Assembly: GCA_037974335.1 (NCBI GenBank)
Contig: CM075760.1
Span: forward strand, 43,032,103-43,096,102
DNA length: 64,000 bases
DNA from: Prionace glauca
Taxonomy: Eukaryota > Chordata > Chondrichthyes > Carcharhiniformes > Carcharhinidae
Reading direction: 5' to 3'
Part shown: positions 33,694-44,989 of the stretch, one piece after another
How positions within the stretch are numbered: the stretch's first letter is position 1
How the letters are laid out: each line of letters begins with the position of its first letter
Made by a program: the position numbers and the translations under genes
The notes under the pieces: model-generated
The model's database searches: none
The model's input: only the letters and a program-made list of their open reading frames with translations
Told to the model about the DNA's origin: nothing

Positions 33694-34261
33694 GAAATCA
33701 CTACAAAGACCAATTGATTGAACAAAATGGTGGTTCAATGCTATCGGTTCAACTTCAATTAATGGTATTTAATAAATAATGGTTCTGCAATAAAAACCGT
33801 ATTTGATGTGTTCTTTTAACTTTGATATCTCTCGTTCCCATTCATTTTATATGAATTCAACTTTCAGCATTAAACTAATTGATCATTTATCCTGTGACAG
33901 AGCACAATACCGAGGCATGTTGTGTTAAAGGAGGTAATTTCTTTTTCCAAAAATGAAACATCAGGTGCTTTTAGTGGTTTTTTCTTTGGTTCGCGTCCAC
34001 AACTAGAATCCTAGGTGACTTCTGAAGAAGAGCTAGATATAATCTCCATGTCCGCCTCACACACCCTCTGAGCAGGCAGAAAGCATTCTGTGCAATCGTT
34101 TCTTCTCTTTTCCATCATTTTCGCTTTCAGATTGTCCAACAGTAAAGGTCTTTTTTTTAAGTAATTGATTCGATAAAAGATAATTATAAATTTAGTTCTC
34201 AACTTGTTTTTCCTGCATTCTAATTAGCTTACACTCTTATTGCTGGCTGTTGTACTTCTTA

Positions 34262-34560
34262 TCGATGCCTTTGTGGTCAGCACTGCTGCCTCACAGCGTT
34301 AGGGAGGCGGGTTCCATTCCTGGCTTGGGTGACAGTTTGTGTGGAGTTTACACGTTCTCCCTGTTTCGGTGTCGATTTTCTTTGGGTGCTCAGGTTTACT
34401 CCCAAGTCCAAAGGATTGCATGTTTTGTGAATGGGTTATGTTAATTTCTCCCTCAGTCAACCAGAACTGGCGCTGGAGTGTGGCGACTCGGGAATTTTTC
34501 ACCGTATATTTACCGAAGTTTGAATATAAAGCAAATTGTGACTAATAAATATACTTTAAT
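34262..34560 (+). mobile_element. tRNA-derived SINE (HE1-like) in intron of receptor copy 3
   Basis: GTCAGCACTGCTGCCTCACA, GTGTGGAGTTTACACGTTCT and TTTGGGTGCTCAGGTTTACT lead to a variant 3' part, GGCGCTGGAGTGTGGCGACT, and a TAATAAATA-type end. This 3' part differs from the SINE at 19993, so at least two subfamilies are present. Confidence 0.85.
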
Positions 34561-34926
34561 TATTTTTAACTTTAATTTTACTGCCTTGAATATCTATAGG
34601 ATTGGTTAAGTTTTTTCTTCTCTTCTCCAGTTCTCCCACATTTGGTTCAAACATTTTTATTTTGTTTTCCTCGTCTGTTTTATGTTATATTGTAGCACGA
34701 TACTGGCCAATGTTATTCACCATATTTTTAATGTGAATGATTTCATTAAAAGCAGAAATAAGAGCCAGCAACTATTGTTTTCTTGCTATCGGGCCCCAAA
34801 TGTATAGAATTCACAGGAAGTTTTCAGATATAGATAATTATTTGAGAATTTCTCGTTCTAGCTGCCAATGATTCGTACACCTTTCCACTTTCTCACATTG
34901 CTTTTCTACATGTGATTTTGTTACAG

Positions 34927-35834
34927 CGAACTTGTCAGTGATTGTGATCCTGTCCCGAGAGAGATGCGGACTTTCCAGATGTATCACTTACTACCTGCTA
35001 TCCATGGCGGTGATGGACTTGCTTATCATGGTTACCGCTGTGATATTGAACAGGATGGCTGGAATGTATTTCCCAATTAGTTTCTTGAACATTACGCCAG
35101 TGTGCAGTTTCAGGTCTGTCATGAACTAAGGAGTCATAGACAGTTCGGTTTGGTTAACAGTCGCATTCACCTTCGATCGATATGTGGCAATTTGTTGCCA
35201 GAAGCTGAAAACAAAATATTGCAACGTGAAGACGGCAGGCCGTGCGATAGGCATTGTTTGTACGCTGAGCTGTTTGAAAAATACCTTCCTATATTTTATT
35301 TATGAACCGTCGTACACAATTAACAACACACCCTGGTTCTATAACATCAAATTAATATTTTATACGTCACCTGCATGGGCCGGATATGACTGGATTCATC
35401 ACATTTTAATCCCTTGTCTCCCATTCATTCTGATTTTATTGCTCAATGCGCTGACTGTCAGGCACATAGTAGCGGCCAACAAAGCGCGCAGGAGGCTCCG
35501 GATCCAGAACAATGGAGAGAATCAGAGTGACCCAGAGATGGAGAAGCGGAGAAAATCCATTGTTTTACTCTTTGCCATATCGGGTAGTTTCATCCTGCTC
35601 TATTTATTAGTTCTTACAACATTCCTCTATGTGCGGATTGCAAACGTTAGTTACTTCTCAGGTACAAATTTCAGTGAATCAAATTTTATTGTTGACGAAA
35701 GCGGTTTCATGCTTCAGTTACTGTGCTCCTGCGTCAATCCCTTTATTTATGCTGGAACTCAGAATAAATTCGGAGAATTAGTTAATGCAGCAAAATATCC
35801 AGTGCATCTAATATTAATGTTATTTAGCCATTAA
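34927..35834 (+). pseudogene. GPR139-like receptor copy 3, exon 2, one in-frame stop
   Basis: A splice acceptor (TTACAG) and an exon with the full class A layout: ANLSVIVILSR (TM1), LSMAVMDLLIM (TM2), a true DRY in FTFDRYVAICCQ, ECL2 NNTPWFYN, TM5 ILIPCLPFILIL, ICL3 RARRRLR and EKRRKS, TM6 ISGSFILLY, and TM7 VNPFIYAGTQ. Codon 91 is TAA (35127-35129) where copy 1 has Ile; the frame is otherwise kept to the stop at 35834. ECL2 also has Tyr where copies 1, 2 and 4 have Cys. Closest in motif to copy 1. Either a young pseudogene, a polymorphic null or a sequence error. Confidence 0.85.
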
Positions 35835-36179
35835 ACAGGGCGCAATCTCCTGCGTAATGTACATTTGAATTGGGCATTTCCTCTTATTGGTTATGTCATG
35901 CAAAACTTCTCCTCTGAGAGGCACATACATTCTCTTTGAGATCCATAAACAGGCTGTCAATTTAGTTATGTCTATATAGCCTATGTAATTATGGCAGGAC
36001 ATTTTTGATGCATGTTTTAATCTAAAAGTAGGTTGGTCAAATCAGGTCGATCAAGGGACTCTTGAGGAGGAGTTCATAGGATATATACATGATAGTTTCC
36101 TTGAATAGTACGTACTGAAACTTACGCGGGAGTAAGCTATGCTAGATTTGGTCCTGTGTAAAGAGGGAGGAATAATTAA
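35835..36179. other. 3' flank of receptor copy 3
   Basis: No feature is recognised in this short spacer. Confidence 0.5.
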
Positions 36180-36605
36180 TGATCCTTGCTTTCATTACCC
36201 TTTCTCCCTCTTTGGTTTCCTTAATCCATTTTTCTCAATTTTACCTCTTTCCCACCCATCTCCCTCCACCTCCATCCCTCCCCCCCCCACCCCCATCTTA
36301 TCTGTCACAGTTTACCTTTTGATTTCAGCTCCTCTGTTTGTTTGGCATTCACACATTCTATTCTCTTTATGGATTGCCATTTGGAGTCTTCCCCCGTTTT
36401 TTCTTTGTGGCTGTGGCTCACCTTACATTCCTTCACACTATAGTATAAACATCTCCTAGTTCCCAAAAATTTTAATTTTGACAAAGGGCTATCTGGACTA
36501 GATACGTCAGATTGTTTCTCCCCTCACAGGTGCTATCCAAACCTGCTGAGATTTTCCAGCATTTTCACATTTGGTTTCAGATTCCAGCATCCATATTAAT
36601 TTTTT
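36180..36605 (+). repeat. dispersed shark repeat with conserved 3' tail
   Basis: The pyrimidine-rich left part, then CACTATAGTATAAACAT, TTTGACAAAGGGCTATCTGG, CTGCTGAGATTTTCCAGCAT and TTTCAGATTCCAGCATCC followed by a T run. Same family and orientation as 10984-11700, without an insertion. Confidence 0.78.
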
Positions 36606-37527
36606 TTAAATCCCAAAATAAAATATGTTACAGTGATGGATACTCGTGGAAGGAGAGATCACAGTAAGGAGGGTAATAAATTGAAAGGAAATGCATACAA
36701 AGTGGTAAAGATTTGTGGAAAACTAGAGGATTGGGAAATCTTTAAAGGTAGAACGAACGCCACGAAAAAAAAATTAGAAGTAAAATTAAGATACATCATG
36801 AGATTGAGAATGAATATGTAACGATAGTAAATGTTTCCCAAATGTATAGAATTAAAAAGACTGGCTAGGGAAACGTTGGTCTTTTAGAGGATGAGAAAGG
36901 GGATTTAATAATGAGAAATTAGGAAATGGCCGCAACATTGATCAGGCATTTTGTGTAAGGCCTCACAATGGAGCACATACAAAGATGCCAAAAATTGATA
37001 AAGGCAATGTGAGGTGAGGAACTAGGAACTAGGAATTGCCCCATTGGGAAGATGCAGCATGGGTTCATGAAAGGCAGGTCAATGTTTAATTAAGTTGCTG
37101 GAATTTTTGGAGGACATTGCAAGCGTGGGTTACGGTGGGAATCCGGTGGACATGTTGTGTTTGGATTTCCAGAATGCATTCGATAAAGAGCCGCAAAAAA
37201 GATTGATGCTTGAGATAAAGGTGCACGGCGCGATGGAGAATGCTTTAGCATGGTTGGAGGTTGATTAATTGAGAGGATGAAAATAGTGGGGGTAAATGGT
37301 TGTTTTTCTGATCGACGATCAGTGAATAGTGTTTTTGTCTAATGGATCACTTCTGGGACTACAAATTGTTTGCAATTTACAAAGAACAATTTGAAGTTGG
37401 GGAACAAATGTAGAATGCCAAATTTCGCAAGATGAATGGTAAAATGTGCAGAGGGCCTGAAAGTATACAAAGGAATCATAGATAGTTTAAGGGACTGGGT
37501 AAGTGTCTGGCAATAAATTCGAGATGT

Positions 37528-37640
37528 AGATATGCCGGCGTTGGACTGGGGTAAACACAGTAAAACACCAGGTTTAAGTCCAACCGATTTATTTGATAGT
37601 AAACTCACTAGCTTTCGAGGTTACCGCCTTCGTCAGGTAG
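37528..37640 (+). repeat. dispersed repeat module (ATGCCGGCGTTGGACTGGGG type)
   Basis: Contains ATGCCGGCGTTGGACTGGGG, TAAACACAGTAAAACACCAG, AAGTCCAACCGATTTATTTG and AGCTTTCGAGG...CTTCGTCAGG. I recall this as an abundant shark repeat. It interrupts the decayed LINE. Confidence 0.75.
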
Positions 37641-38002
37641 GAATAACAGCAAAATGGGCAAAATGGTAAAAATTGCAGCTTGCTGCTGTGCATAAGAACC
37701 TGGGCGTCCTTGCGCATGGATTACAAAACATGGGGTGCAGGCAAATTGAATTTTGCCTTTGCTAAAAAAAGAGGCTTATGTTTCACTTGTATAGGGTGCT
37801 GGTTAGGTCACAAATGGAACATTGCGTACAGTTTTGGTCTCCATAATTGAGAAAGGATGTACTGGAGCGAGTGCAAAGGAAACTTATTATGTTGATTCCG
37901 GAGCTAAGAGTGATACCTTCTGAGGAGAGAATGAATAGGCTGGGACTGTAATCATTGGAATTTACAACAATAGCGGGGTGGCGGGGTGGGGGATGGGTCG
38001 TT

Positions 38003-38195
38003 ACATTTGGGGGATCTTATAGAAATGTATATATATATATATATACACATATATAGAATTATATATTATAGAATTATATATTATAGAAATGTATATATAT
38101 ATATACATTTATAAACACACACACACACATATATATATACATTTCTATAAGATCCCCCAAATGATTGAACATATATATATATATATATATAACTA
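38003..38195. repeat. AT microsatellite inside a perfect inverted repeat
   Basis: CATTTGGGGGATCTTATAGA plus AATGTATATAT (from about 38006) recurs as its exact reverse complement at about 38130-38163. The arms are roughly 32 bp or more with about 85 bp of TA/CA repeats between them. A further TA run lies at 38172-38190. Only the left arm corresponds to LINE coding sequence (GDLIE), so the right arm is an inverted local copy. Confidence 0.85.
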
Positions 38196-38560
38196 CCACT
38201 GGAATAAATAAGATAGAATATGCAAGGCTGTTTCCACTGGCGAGTGAAGCTAGCATTAGAGGGCATAGCCTCAAAACAAGGAGGAACAGATTTAGAAATG
38301 AGTTGGGATCGAACTTTCTCAGACAAAGGATTGTGAATTTGTGGAATTCCCTGCCCAGTGAAGCAGTTGAGACTACTTTATTGAATGGTTTCAGCAAAAG
38401 TTAGCCAGATTTTTTAACAGTGAAGGAATTAAGGGTTATGGTGAGCGGGTGGATCAATGGGCCTGCGTCCCCAAAGGATTAGCCATGATCTTACTGAATG
38501 GTGGAGCACGCTCGTTGGGCATGATGGACTGCTCCTGCTCCTATTTATTCTGGTCTTGTG

Positions 38561-39165
38561 TTCTTAACTCCCAAATTATTGTGTATTAATGTTGAAATTT
38601 GTCGTGGTTATTATCAGGGTGCGTTGCCTGCTCTAGCTCAATCCTGATATATTCCTCTAAGTCCAAGGCCCCACATCCGTGGAGTAGATGAAGCGACTGA
38701 AAGGTGTTTTGTTACTGAATATCGTACGGTTACTAATGAATAACATAATTCTAATATTCTGCTCGGAATGTTTAGAACCTTTACGTGCAGGATAGCCTCT
38801 GAAACTGAACACTTATTTCATTCGTGATTTTTTTCTACGGTCCACAAACAACTTCCCTCAGGCATATGCCTGAGACAAGAATATTGCAGGAATAGAATTG
38901 TTGAAAGAAACCAAAAACACAAAGTAGTTTTTAGTTAACCGTAACGTTTATTTTGTGAAATAGGATTACTAAACTATAATTATTATAGGAATAATGCCCA
39001 ACTATCCGAAATATGGAAAATAAAAAATTATTTCCAACTGACTGTAACAATCTTCAAACTTTAATCTTATCGCCTGTCTTGTTCGATTTCCACCATGCTT
39101 GCAGTTCAATAACACGATAATTAGTTTTATTCATTAATTGCAGCAATAAATCGTTTTAAAACGAT
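38561..39165. other. no recognised feature
   Basis: AT-rich unique-looking sequence immediately 5' of the CR1 element. Confidence 0.5.
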
Positions 39166-39515
39166 TGTTCCTGTGGAGCAGAGTTGAGAGGCAGCGATTT
39201 TTGGGCGAGTGAGGAGGCAGCAATAAGGTAGCAAAAAGTTTATTCTGGGTAACTTTTTATTTTAGTTTTAAAGTCGCGAGTTTCGGCGGTTTTTTTAAAA
39301 TTAAGTTAGAAACCGGAAGTCGTCACTAGGGCGCTTGCCGGTACTTGTAGTTTTTTTTTTCGGGCCCCTAACCCTATAAATTAGCGCAGAGAGGATACCC
39401 GATTCTCTACACTGGTAGAGAATCCCACCCTTCCACCTCCTCTAACCTAATTATAAGTGTGGGGGAAGGTTTTTTTTTATATATTTTTATTTTTCTGCTG
39501 GGAATAGTTTCAGGG
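39166..39515 (+). promoter_or_regulatory. CR1 5' leader, presumed internal promoter
   Basis: The leader starts TTGTTCCTGTGGAGCAGAGT, includes GTCGCGAGTTTCGGCGG and AACCGGAAGTCGTCACTAGG, and a T run. ACCGGAAGT is an ETS-type core, seen here and in the 32.5-kb copy. Promoter function is inferred from position at the 5' end of the element. Confidence 0.55.
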
Positions 39516-40436
39516 ATGGCAGTTCAGGCTGTAAGCTGCATCTCCTGTGGGATGTATGTCGTGAGGGAGTCCAGCAGTGTTTCAGGTGATTTTACTTGTG
39601 GGAAGTGTGTAAAAGTGCAGTTTCTGGAGGAGCGTGTAAAGGAGCTGGAGGTGGAATTAGAGGAGCTCCGCATAATCCGGAAAGTGGAGGAGGACTTAGA
39701 AAGGAGTTATAAGGAGATAGTTACTCCTAGAAATGAGTCTTGGGTCACTGTCAGGAAGAGGGGAAAGAAGCAGTTGGGGGGTCAATCCCCTGGGGCTGTT
39801 CCCCTCCAAAATAGGTTTTCGGTCCTGGAGGCTACAGTTGAGGAGGAATCAACTGGGGATAGCCAAAGGGAGCAGGTCTCTGGGGGTGAGCCTATTGGGA
39901 AACCTCAGGTGGTTAGGGGTAAGAGGTTGGGCCTCGTGATTGGGGACTCCACAGTTAAGTGGACGGATAGGAGAGTTGGAGGTAAGGGTAGGGACTCGGG
40001 GCTGGTGTGTTGCCTACCTGGGGCTGGGGTCCGGGATGTATCGGACAGGGTATTCAGGACTCTTAGGGGAGAGGGAGATCAACCCCAAGTTATAGTTCAT
40101 GTGGGGACACATGACATAGGGAGATTAAGGGAAGGGGAAATTAAACAAAGATTTATGGAGTTGGGGTGGAAACTAAAGGCCAAGTCTGGAAGAATAGTTA
40201 TATCCGGACTCTTGCCTGTACCACGGGATAGTTTAGAGAGGAATGGAGAGAGGGAAAGTTTGAACTCGTGGCTGAGGGGATGGTGCAGGAGGGAGGGGTT
40301 CAGGTACTTAAGCAATTGGGGCTCATTCTGGGGAAGGCGGGACCTCTATATGAGTGATGGTTTACACCTGAACCAGAGGGGAATCAATATCCTGGGGGGT
40401 AAATTTGCAAAGGCTATGCGGGGAGATTTAAACTGA
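39516..40436 (+). CDS. CR1 ORF1: zinc-finger, coiled-coil, SGNH-esterase protein (306 aa)
   Basis: An RNA-binding and chaperone-type ORF1 product of the retrotransposon. The start is taken at ATG 39516 (MAVQAVSCISCGMYV); the frame is open 19 codons further upstream without an ATG. Two CxxC pairs (Cys8/11 and Cys28/31) suggest a zinc-binding finger. Residues about 35-70 are charged, heptad-like and probably coiled coil. The C-terminal half is an SGNH/GDSL-type esterase: block I VIGDSTVKW (Ser145), a block III variant VHVGTHDIG (197-200; His in place of the usual Asn of GTND), and block V SDGLHLNQRG (Asp281, His284). ORF1 esterase domains are known in CR1. It ends just before ORF2, and the frame is intact. 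Confidence 0.9.
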   Translation: MAVQAVSCISCGMYVVRESSSVSGDFTCGKCVKVQFLEERVKELEVELEELRIIRKVEEDLERSYKEIVTPRNESWVTVRKRGKKQLGGQSPGAVPLQNRFSVLEATVEEESTGDSQREQVSGGEPIGKPQVVRGKRLGLVIGDSTVKWTDRRVGGKGRDSGLVCCLPGAGVRDVSDRVFRTLRGEGDQPQVIVHVGTHDIGRLREGEIKQRFMELGWKLKAKSGRIVISGLLPVPRDSLERNGERESLNSWLRGWCRREGFRYLSNWGSFWGRRDLYMSDGLHLNQRGINILGGKFAKAMRGDLN

Positions 40437-40437
40437 T

Positions 40438-41394
40438 TTGGGGGGGGGGGGTGGGATATTGAGTAGAGGGGGTGAAAGGGAGGGGGGCATAGATGGGGAA
40501 TGCAAGGCACGGCGTAGTGGGGGTGGGGCGGAGCAGGGTTTGAAATGCATGTGCTTTAATACTTTAAAGGTAGGGGAGGACCGCAGGAAACATGGGAGGG
40601 AGGTTAGACAGGAGGTGGAGAAGGGAAATGCCCAGACTGAGGGGCTGAAGTGTGTATATTTTAATGCAAGGAGTATAGTAAATAAGGTAGATGAGCTTAG
40701 GGGGTGGATAGCTGCTTGGGAATGTGATGTGGTGGCCATTACGGAGACTTGGATGTCTCAGGGACAGGACTGGGTACTTCAGGTGCCAGGTTTCAGATGT
40801 TTCAGGAAGGACAGGGAGGCTGGCGGAAGAGGTGGTGGAGTGGCACTGTTAATAAGGGACAGTGTCATGGCTGCAGAGAAAGAGGATGCCGTGGAGGGAC
40901 TTTCTACAGAGTCTCTGTGGGTGGAAGTTACGAACAGCATAGGGTCGAAAACTTTGCTGGGTGTATTCTATAGGCCGCCCAATAGTGACAGGGAAGTTGA
41001 AGTGCAGATAGGGAACCAGATTCTGGAGAAATGTATTAAAAACAGAGTGGTCGTGATGGGAGACTTCAATTTCCCAAACATCGACTGGAATATCCCTAGA
41101 GTAAGGGGTTCGGCTGGAGAGGAGTTTGTTAGGTGTGTTCAGGAAGGTTTCCTGACACAGTATGTGGACAAGCCTACGAGGGGTGAGGCAGTACTTGACC
41201 TGGTACTGGCGAATGAACCAGGGCAGGTGATGAATCTCTCGGTAGGAGAGCATCTTGGGAATGGTGATCATAATTCTATCTCCTTCACAATTGCATTGGA
41301 ACGAGATAGGATCAGACAGGCTAGGAAGGTGTTTGTCTGGAGTAAGGGGAATGCAAGGCACGGCGTAGTGGGGGTGGGGCGGAGCAGGGTTTGA
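40438..41394 (+). pseudogene. CR1 ORF2, first copy of the duplicated endonuclease part
   Basis: Encodes LKCVYFNARSIVNKVDEL, DVVAITETWM, RGGGVALLIRDSV, LLGVFYRPPNSD, VVVMGDFNFPNIDW, FLTQYVDKPTRGEAVLDLVL and EHLGNGDHNS, the complete AP-endonuclease module. The tandem duplication is 851 bp, not a multiple of three, so the frame meets a stop at 41392-41394 soon after entering the second copy. It therefore cannot read into the reverse transcriptase. Confidence 0.88.
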
Positions 41395-42200
41395 AATGCA
41401 CGTGCTTTAATACTTTAAAGGTAGGGGAGGACCGCAGGAAACATGGGAGGGAGGTTAGACAGGAGGTGGAGAAGGGAAATGCCCAGACTGAGGGGCTGAA
41501 GTGTGTATATTTTAATGCAAGGAGTATAGTAAATAAGGTAGATGAGCTTAGGGCGTGGATAGCTGCTTGGGAATGTGATGTAGTGGCCATTACGGAGACT
41601 TGGATGTCTCAGGGACAGGACTGGGTACTTCAGGTGCCAGGTTTCAGATGTTTCAGGAAGGACAGGGAGGCTGGCGGAAGAGGTGGTGGAGTGGCACTGT
41701 TAATAAGGGACAGTGTCATGGCTGCAGAGGAAGAGGATGCCGTGGAGGGACTTTCTACAGAGTCTCTGTGGGTGGAAGTTACGAACAGCATAGGGTCGAA
41801 AACTTTGCTGGGTGTATTCTATAGGCCGCCCAATAGTGACAGGGAAGTTGAAGTGCAGATAGGGAACCAGATTCTGGAGAAATGTATTAAAAACAGAGTG
41901 GTCGTGATGGGAGACTTCAATTTCCCAAACATCGACTGGAATATCCCTAGAGTAAGGGGTTCGGCTGGAGAGGAGTTTGTTAGGTGTGTTCAGGAAGGTT
42001 TCCTGACACAGTATGTGGACAAGCCTACGAGGGGAGAGGCTGTACTTGACCTGGTACTGGCGAATGAACCAGGGCAGGTGATGGATCTCTCGGTAGGAGA
42101 GCATCTTGGGAATGGAGATCATAATTCTATCTCCTTCACAATTGCATTGGAACGAGATAGGATCAGACAGGCTAGGAAGGTGTTTGTCTGGAGTAAGGGG
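40499..42200 (+). repeat. 851-bp tandem duplication inside CR1 ORF2
   Basis: Units 40499-41349 and 41350-42200, with GGGG at each of the three junctions (40495, 41346 and 42197). The units differ at about ten scattered positions (for example GGGGTGG versus GGGCGTGG, GATGAATC versus GATGGATC), so they are not a simple assembly echo. The junction homology of 4 bp suggests unequal exchange or template switching. Confidence 0.92.
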
Positions 42201-44276
42201 AGATACGAAGAAGTCAGGAAGTTACTTGGACAAATAAACTGGAAGGAGGCATTCTTAGGGAAGAGTACCGAAGGAAGGTGGCGGATATTCAAGGAATGTT
42301 TGTCTAGCGCTCTGCATGACAATGTTCCGATAAGGCAAGGGGGTTTTGGTAGGTCGCGGGAACCGTGGTGCACGAAGGCTGTGTTGAACCTAGTCAGGAG
42401 GAAAAGGAAGGTATACAAAAGGTTCAGGGAACTAGGAGAGGTTAAGGATCTTGAAGAATATAAGGACTGTAGAAAGGAGGTTAAAAGGGAAATTAGGAGA
42501 GCCAGAAGGGGTCATGAGAAGACCTTGGCGGGTAAGATTAAAGAAAATCCCAAGGCCTTCTATAAGTATGTGAAAGGTAAAAGGGTGAGAAGGGAAAGGA
42601 TAGGACCTATAAAAGATGAAGGGGGAAAGGTCTGTGTAGAACCAGAAGAAATGGCGGAGGTGCTTAATGAGTACTTTGCATCAGTATTCACAGTGGAAGC
42701 TGATTTGGGAGATCTTGCTATGGACTTGCAGCAGGTGGAAAAGATTGAGTACGTGGACATTAAAGAGGAGGATGTGTTAGAACTTTTGAATTCTATCAAG
42801 GTAGATAAGTCGCCGGGACCAGATGGGATGTACCCCAGGATACTGTGGGAGGCCAGGGAAGTGATTGCAGAGCCCTTGGCGATGATCTTTGCGTCGTCAA
42901 TGGAGACGGGAGAGGTTCCGGAAGATTGGAGGATTGCGGATGTAGTCCCTATTTTCAAGAAAGGGAACAGAGATAGCCCGGGAAATTACCGCCCGGTGAG
43001 TCTGACCTCAGTGGTTGGTAAGCTGATGGAGAGGCTTCTGAGGGACAAGATTTACGACCATTTGGAGAGGTTTGACATGATCAGGAATAGTCAGCATGGA
43101 TTTGTCAAGGGCAGGTCGTGCCTTACGAGCCTAGTTGAGTTCTTCGATAATGTGACTGAACACATTGACGAAGGAAGTGCCGTGGACGTAGTGTACATGG
43201 ACTTCAGCAAGGCTTTTGATAAGGTCCCCCATGCAAGACTTCTTGAGAAGGTGAGAGGGCATGGGATCCAAGGGCCTTTGGCCTTGTGGATCCAGAACTG
43301 GCTTGCCTGCAGAAGGCAGAGAGTGGTTGTGGATGGGTCTTTTTCGGAATGGAGGTCAGTCACCAGTGGGGTGCCCCAGGGATCTGTCCTGGGACCCTTG
43401 TTGTTTGTCATTTTCATAAATGACCTGGATGAGGAAGTGGAGGGATGGGTTAGCAAGTTCGCTGATGACACGAAGGTCGGCGGTGTTGTGGATGGTCTGG
43501 AAGGATGTCAAAAGTTGCAGCAGGACATAGATAGGATGCAGGAATGGGCGGAGAAGTGGCAGATGGACTTCAACGCGGATAAATGTGTAGTAGTCCATTT
43601 CGGCAGAACCAACGGGATGAACGAGTACACTATTAAGGGCAGGGGTCTTAGTAGAGTTGAAGAGCAGAAGGATCTCGGGGTCCGGGTTCACAGGACTCTT
43701 AAATCGGCCTCGCAGGTGGAGGAGGTGGTCAAGAAGGCGTATGGTGTACTGGCCTTCATTAATCGAGGGATTGAGTTTAGGAGTCGGGAGGTAATGCTGC
43801 AACTTTACAGGACCCTCGTCAGGCCTCATTTGGAGTACTGTGCGCAGTTCTGGTCGCCTCACTATAGGAAAGACGTAGAAGCTATTGAAAGGGTGCAGAG
43901 GAGATTTACAAGGATGTTGCCTGGACTGGGAGGCATGCCTTATGAAGATAGGTTGAGGGAGCTGGGACTCTTTTCCCTGGAGAGGCAAAGGTTGAGAGGC
44001 GACCTGATAGAAGTTTATAAAATGTTGAGATGAATAGATAGGGTGGACTCTCAGAGGCTATTTCCCCGGGTTGAAATGGTCGCTACGAGAGGACACAGAT
44101 TTAAGGTGCGGGGAGGGAAGTACAGAGGTGATGTTAGGGGTAAGTTTTTCACTCAGAGGGTAGTGAGTGATTGGAATCGGCTGCCGTCGTCGGTGGTGGA
44201 GGCGAACTCGCTGGGGTCTTTTAAAAGACTTCTGGATGAGTATATGGGGTTTAATGGGATTGGGGGTTATAGATAG
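41391..44276 (+). pseudogene. CR1 ORF2: endonuclease and reverse transcriptase, one nonsense codon
   Basis: Open for 880 codons from the second duplication unit. The AP-endonuclease at about 37-250 has TETW (68-71), GDFN (174-177) and GDHNS (242-246). A linker with REPWCTKAV follows, then the reverse transcriptase: SPGPDG (474-479), NYRPVSLTS, SQHGFVKGRSC, motif A YMDFSKAFDKVPH (602-614), motif B GVPQGSVLGP (660-669) and motif C FADDTKVGG (690-698). The C-terminal region runs to YKMLR, where TGA (44031-44033) replaces a Gly codon; the same frame continues as DRVDSQRLFPRV, RGKFFTQRVVSDWNRLP to a natural stop at 44276. No in-frame ATG begins it, because the original start lies in the first duplication unit. 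Confidence 0.92.
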
Positions 44277-44358
44277 GTCTATAGATTGGTGGGGTTGATG
44301 CGATCGGTGCAACTCGAGGGCCGAAGGGCCTGTTTGTGCTGTAATGTTCTATGTTCTA

Positions 44359-44989
44359 AAACAGTTCGCAGCAGACCAAGCAAAGAATCTAGAAACATCC
44401 AGTAGGTTTAGGAATGATCAAGCAATCGTATACACAATACATAACTTTGTCTCAAGTCCAACAGCAAATTATTCAGTGGAAAAATCTCTTCAAATTTCTT
44501 GGTGAAAATTGTCTCCAAAATGGTGGTGGTGGGGGGGGGGGGGGCAGTGGAGGGGGGTGGGGTGGAATTGAATGTTGATATTGGAATAGAAAAACAGAAT
44601 ATTTTAAATGGTTTCAAATTCGGAATGAAAATGACAACTAGAGACTTATTTTCTGTTCCAAGGAAATCTACAAGTTCGCAGCTTCACTAAGCAATTAGGA
44701 AAGCAAACAGCCTGTTTGTACTTACTGCAAAATTATTGGATTAAAGGAATACATAAGTAAGTCTGTGATTGTGCTGGGTTTCTGCAAGACTGCACCTGGT
44801 ATACAATGTGCAGTGTTGATCTCCACATTTAGTAAATAGAGTGTAGTAGAGTGAATGATCATTCGATCCATGGGATGAGGGTGGTGACGTTTGCTGAGAG
44901 AGTGAGCCCATTGAATTCACATTAATAGAACCAAAGTAACTAGCTATTTGTCACATTACTCCTATTCCACCATTCAATGTCATTGTAGA
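44359..44989. other. spacer with a poly-G run
   Basis: No gene is seen. GGTGGTGGTGGGGGG and a longer G run occupy 44520-44570, a possible G-quadruplex. Confidence 0.5.

Larger units (their letters stand above)
36660..38560 (+). mobile_element. old family-B-like LINE, extended but decayed
   Basis: Recognisable blocks in order: KLEDWEIFKGRTNATKKK (linker before the reverse transcriptase), GCAGCATGGGTTCATGAAAG (QHGFMKGRS), AGAATGCATTCGATAAAGAG (motif A region), then VLERVQRKLIMLIPELR, ASEASIRGHSLKTRR, LRQRIVNLWNSLPSEAVE and a UTR with GCTCGTTGGGCATGATGGAC. Many stops and frameshifts. Interrupted by a repeat module (37528-37640) and an AT microsatellite (about 38025-38195). Confidence 0.78.
39166..44358 (+). 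mobile_element. near full-length CR1 LINE
   Basis: Autonomous non-LTR retrotransposon layout: a 5' leader (39166-39515), ORF1 (39516-40436), ORF2 (from about 40438 to 44276, disturbed by an internal duplication), and a short UTR with GAGGGCCGAAGGGCCTG ending in ATGTTCTATGTTCTA. The leader is shared with the deleted copy at 32503. Both ends are followed or preceded by TAAAAC-like sequence, a weak candidate target duplication. It is the youngest-looking LINE in the window: its frames are open for hundreds of codons. Confidence 0.93.
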
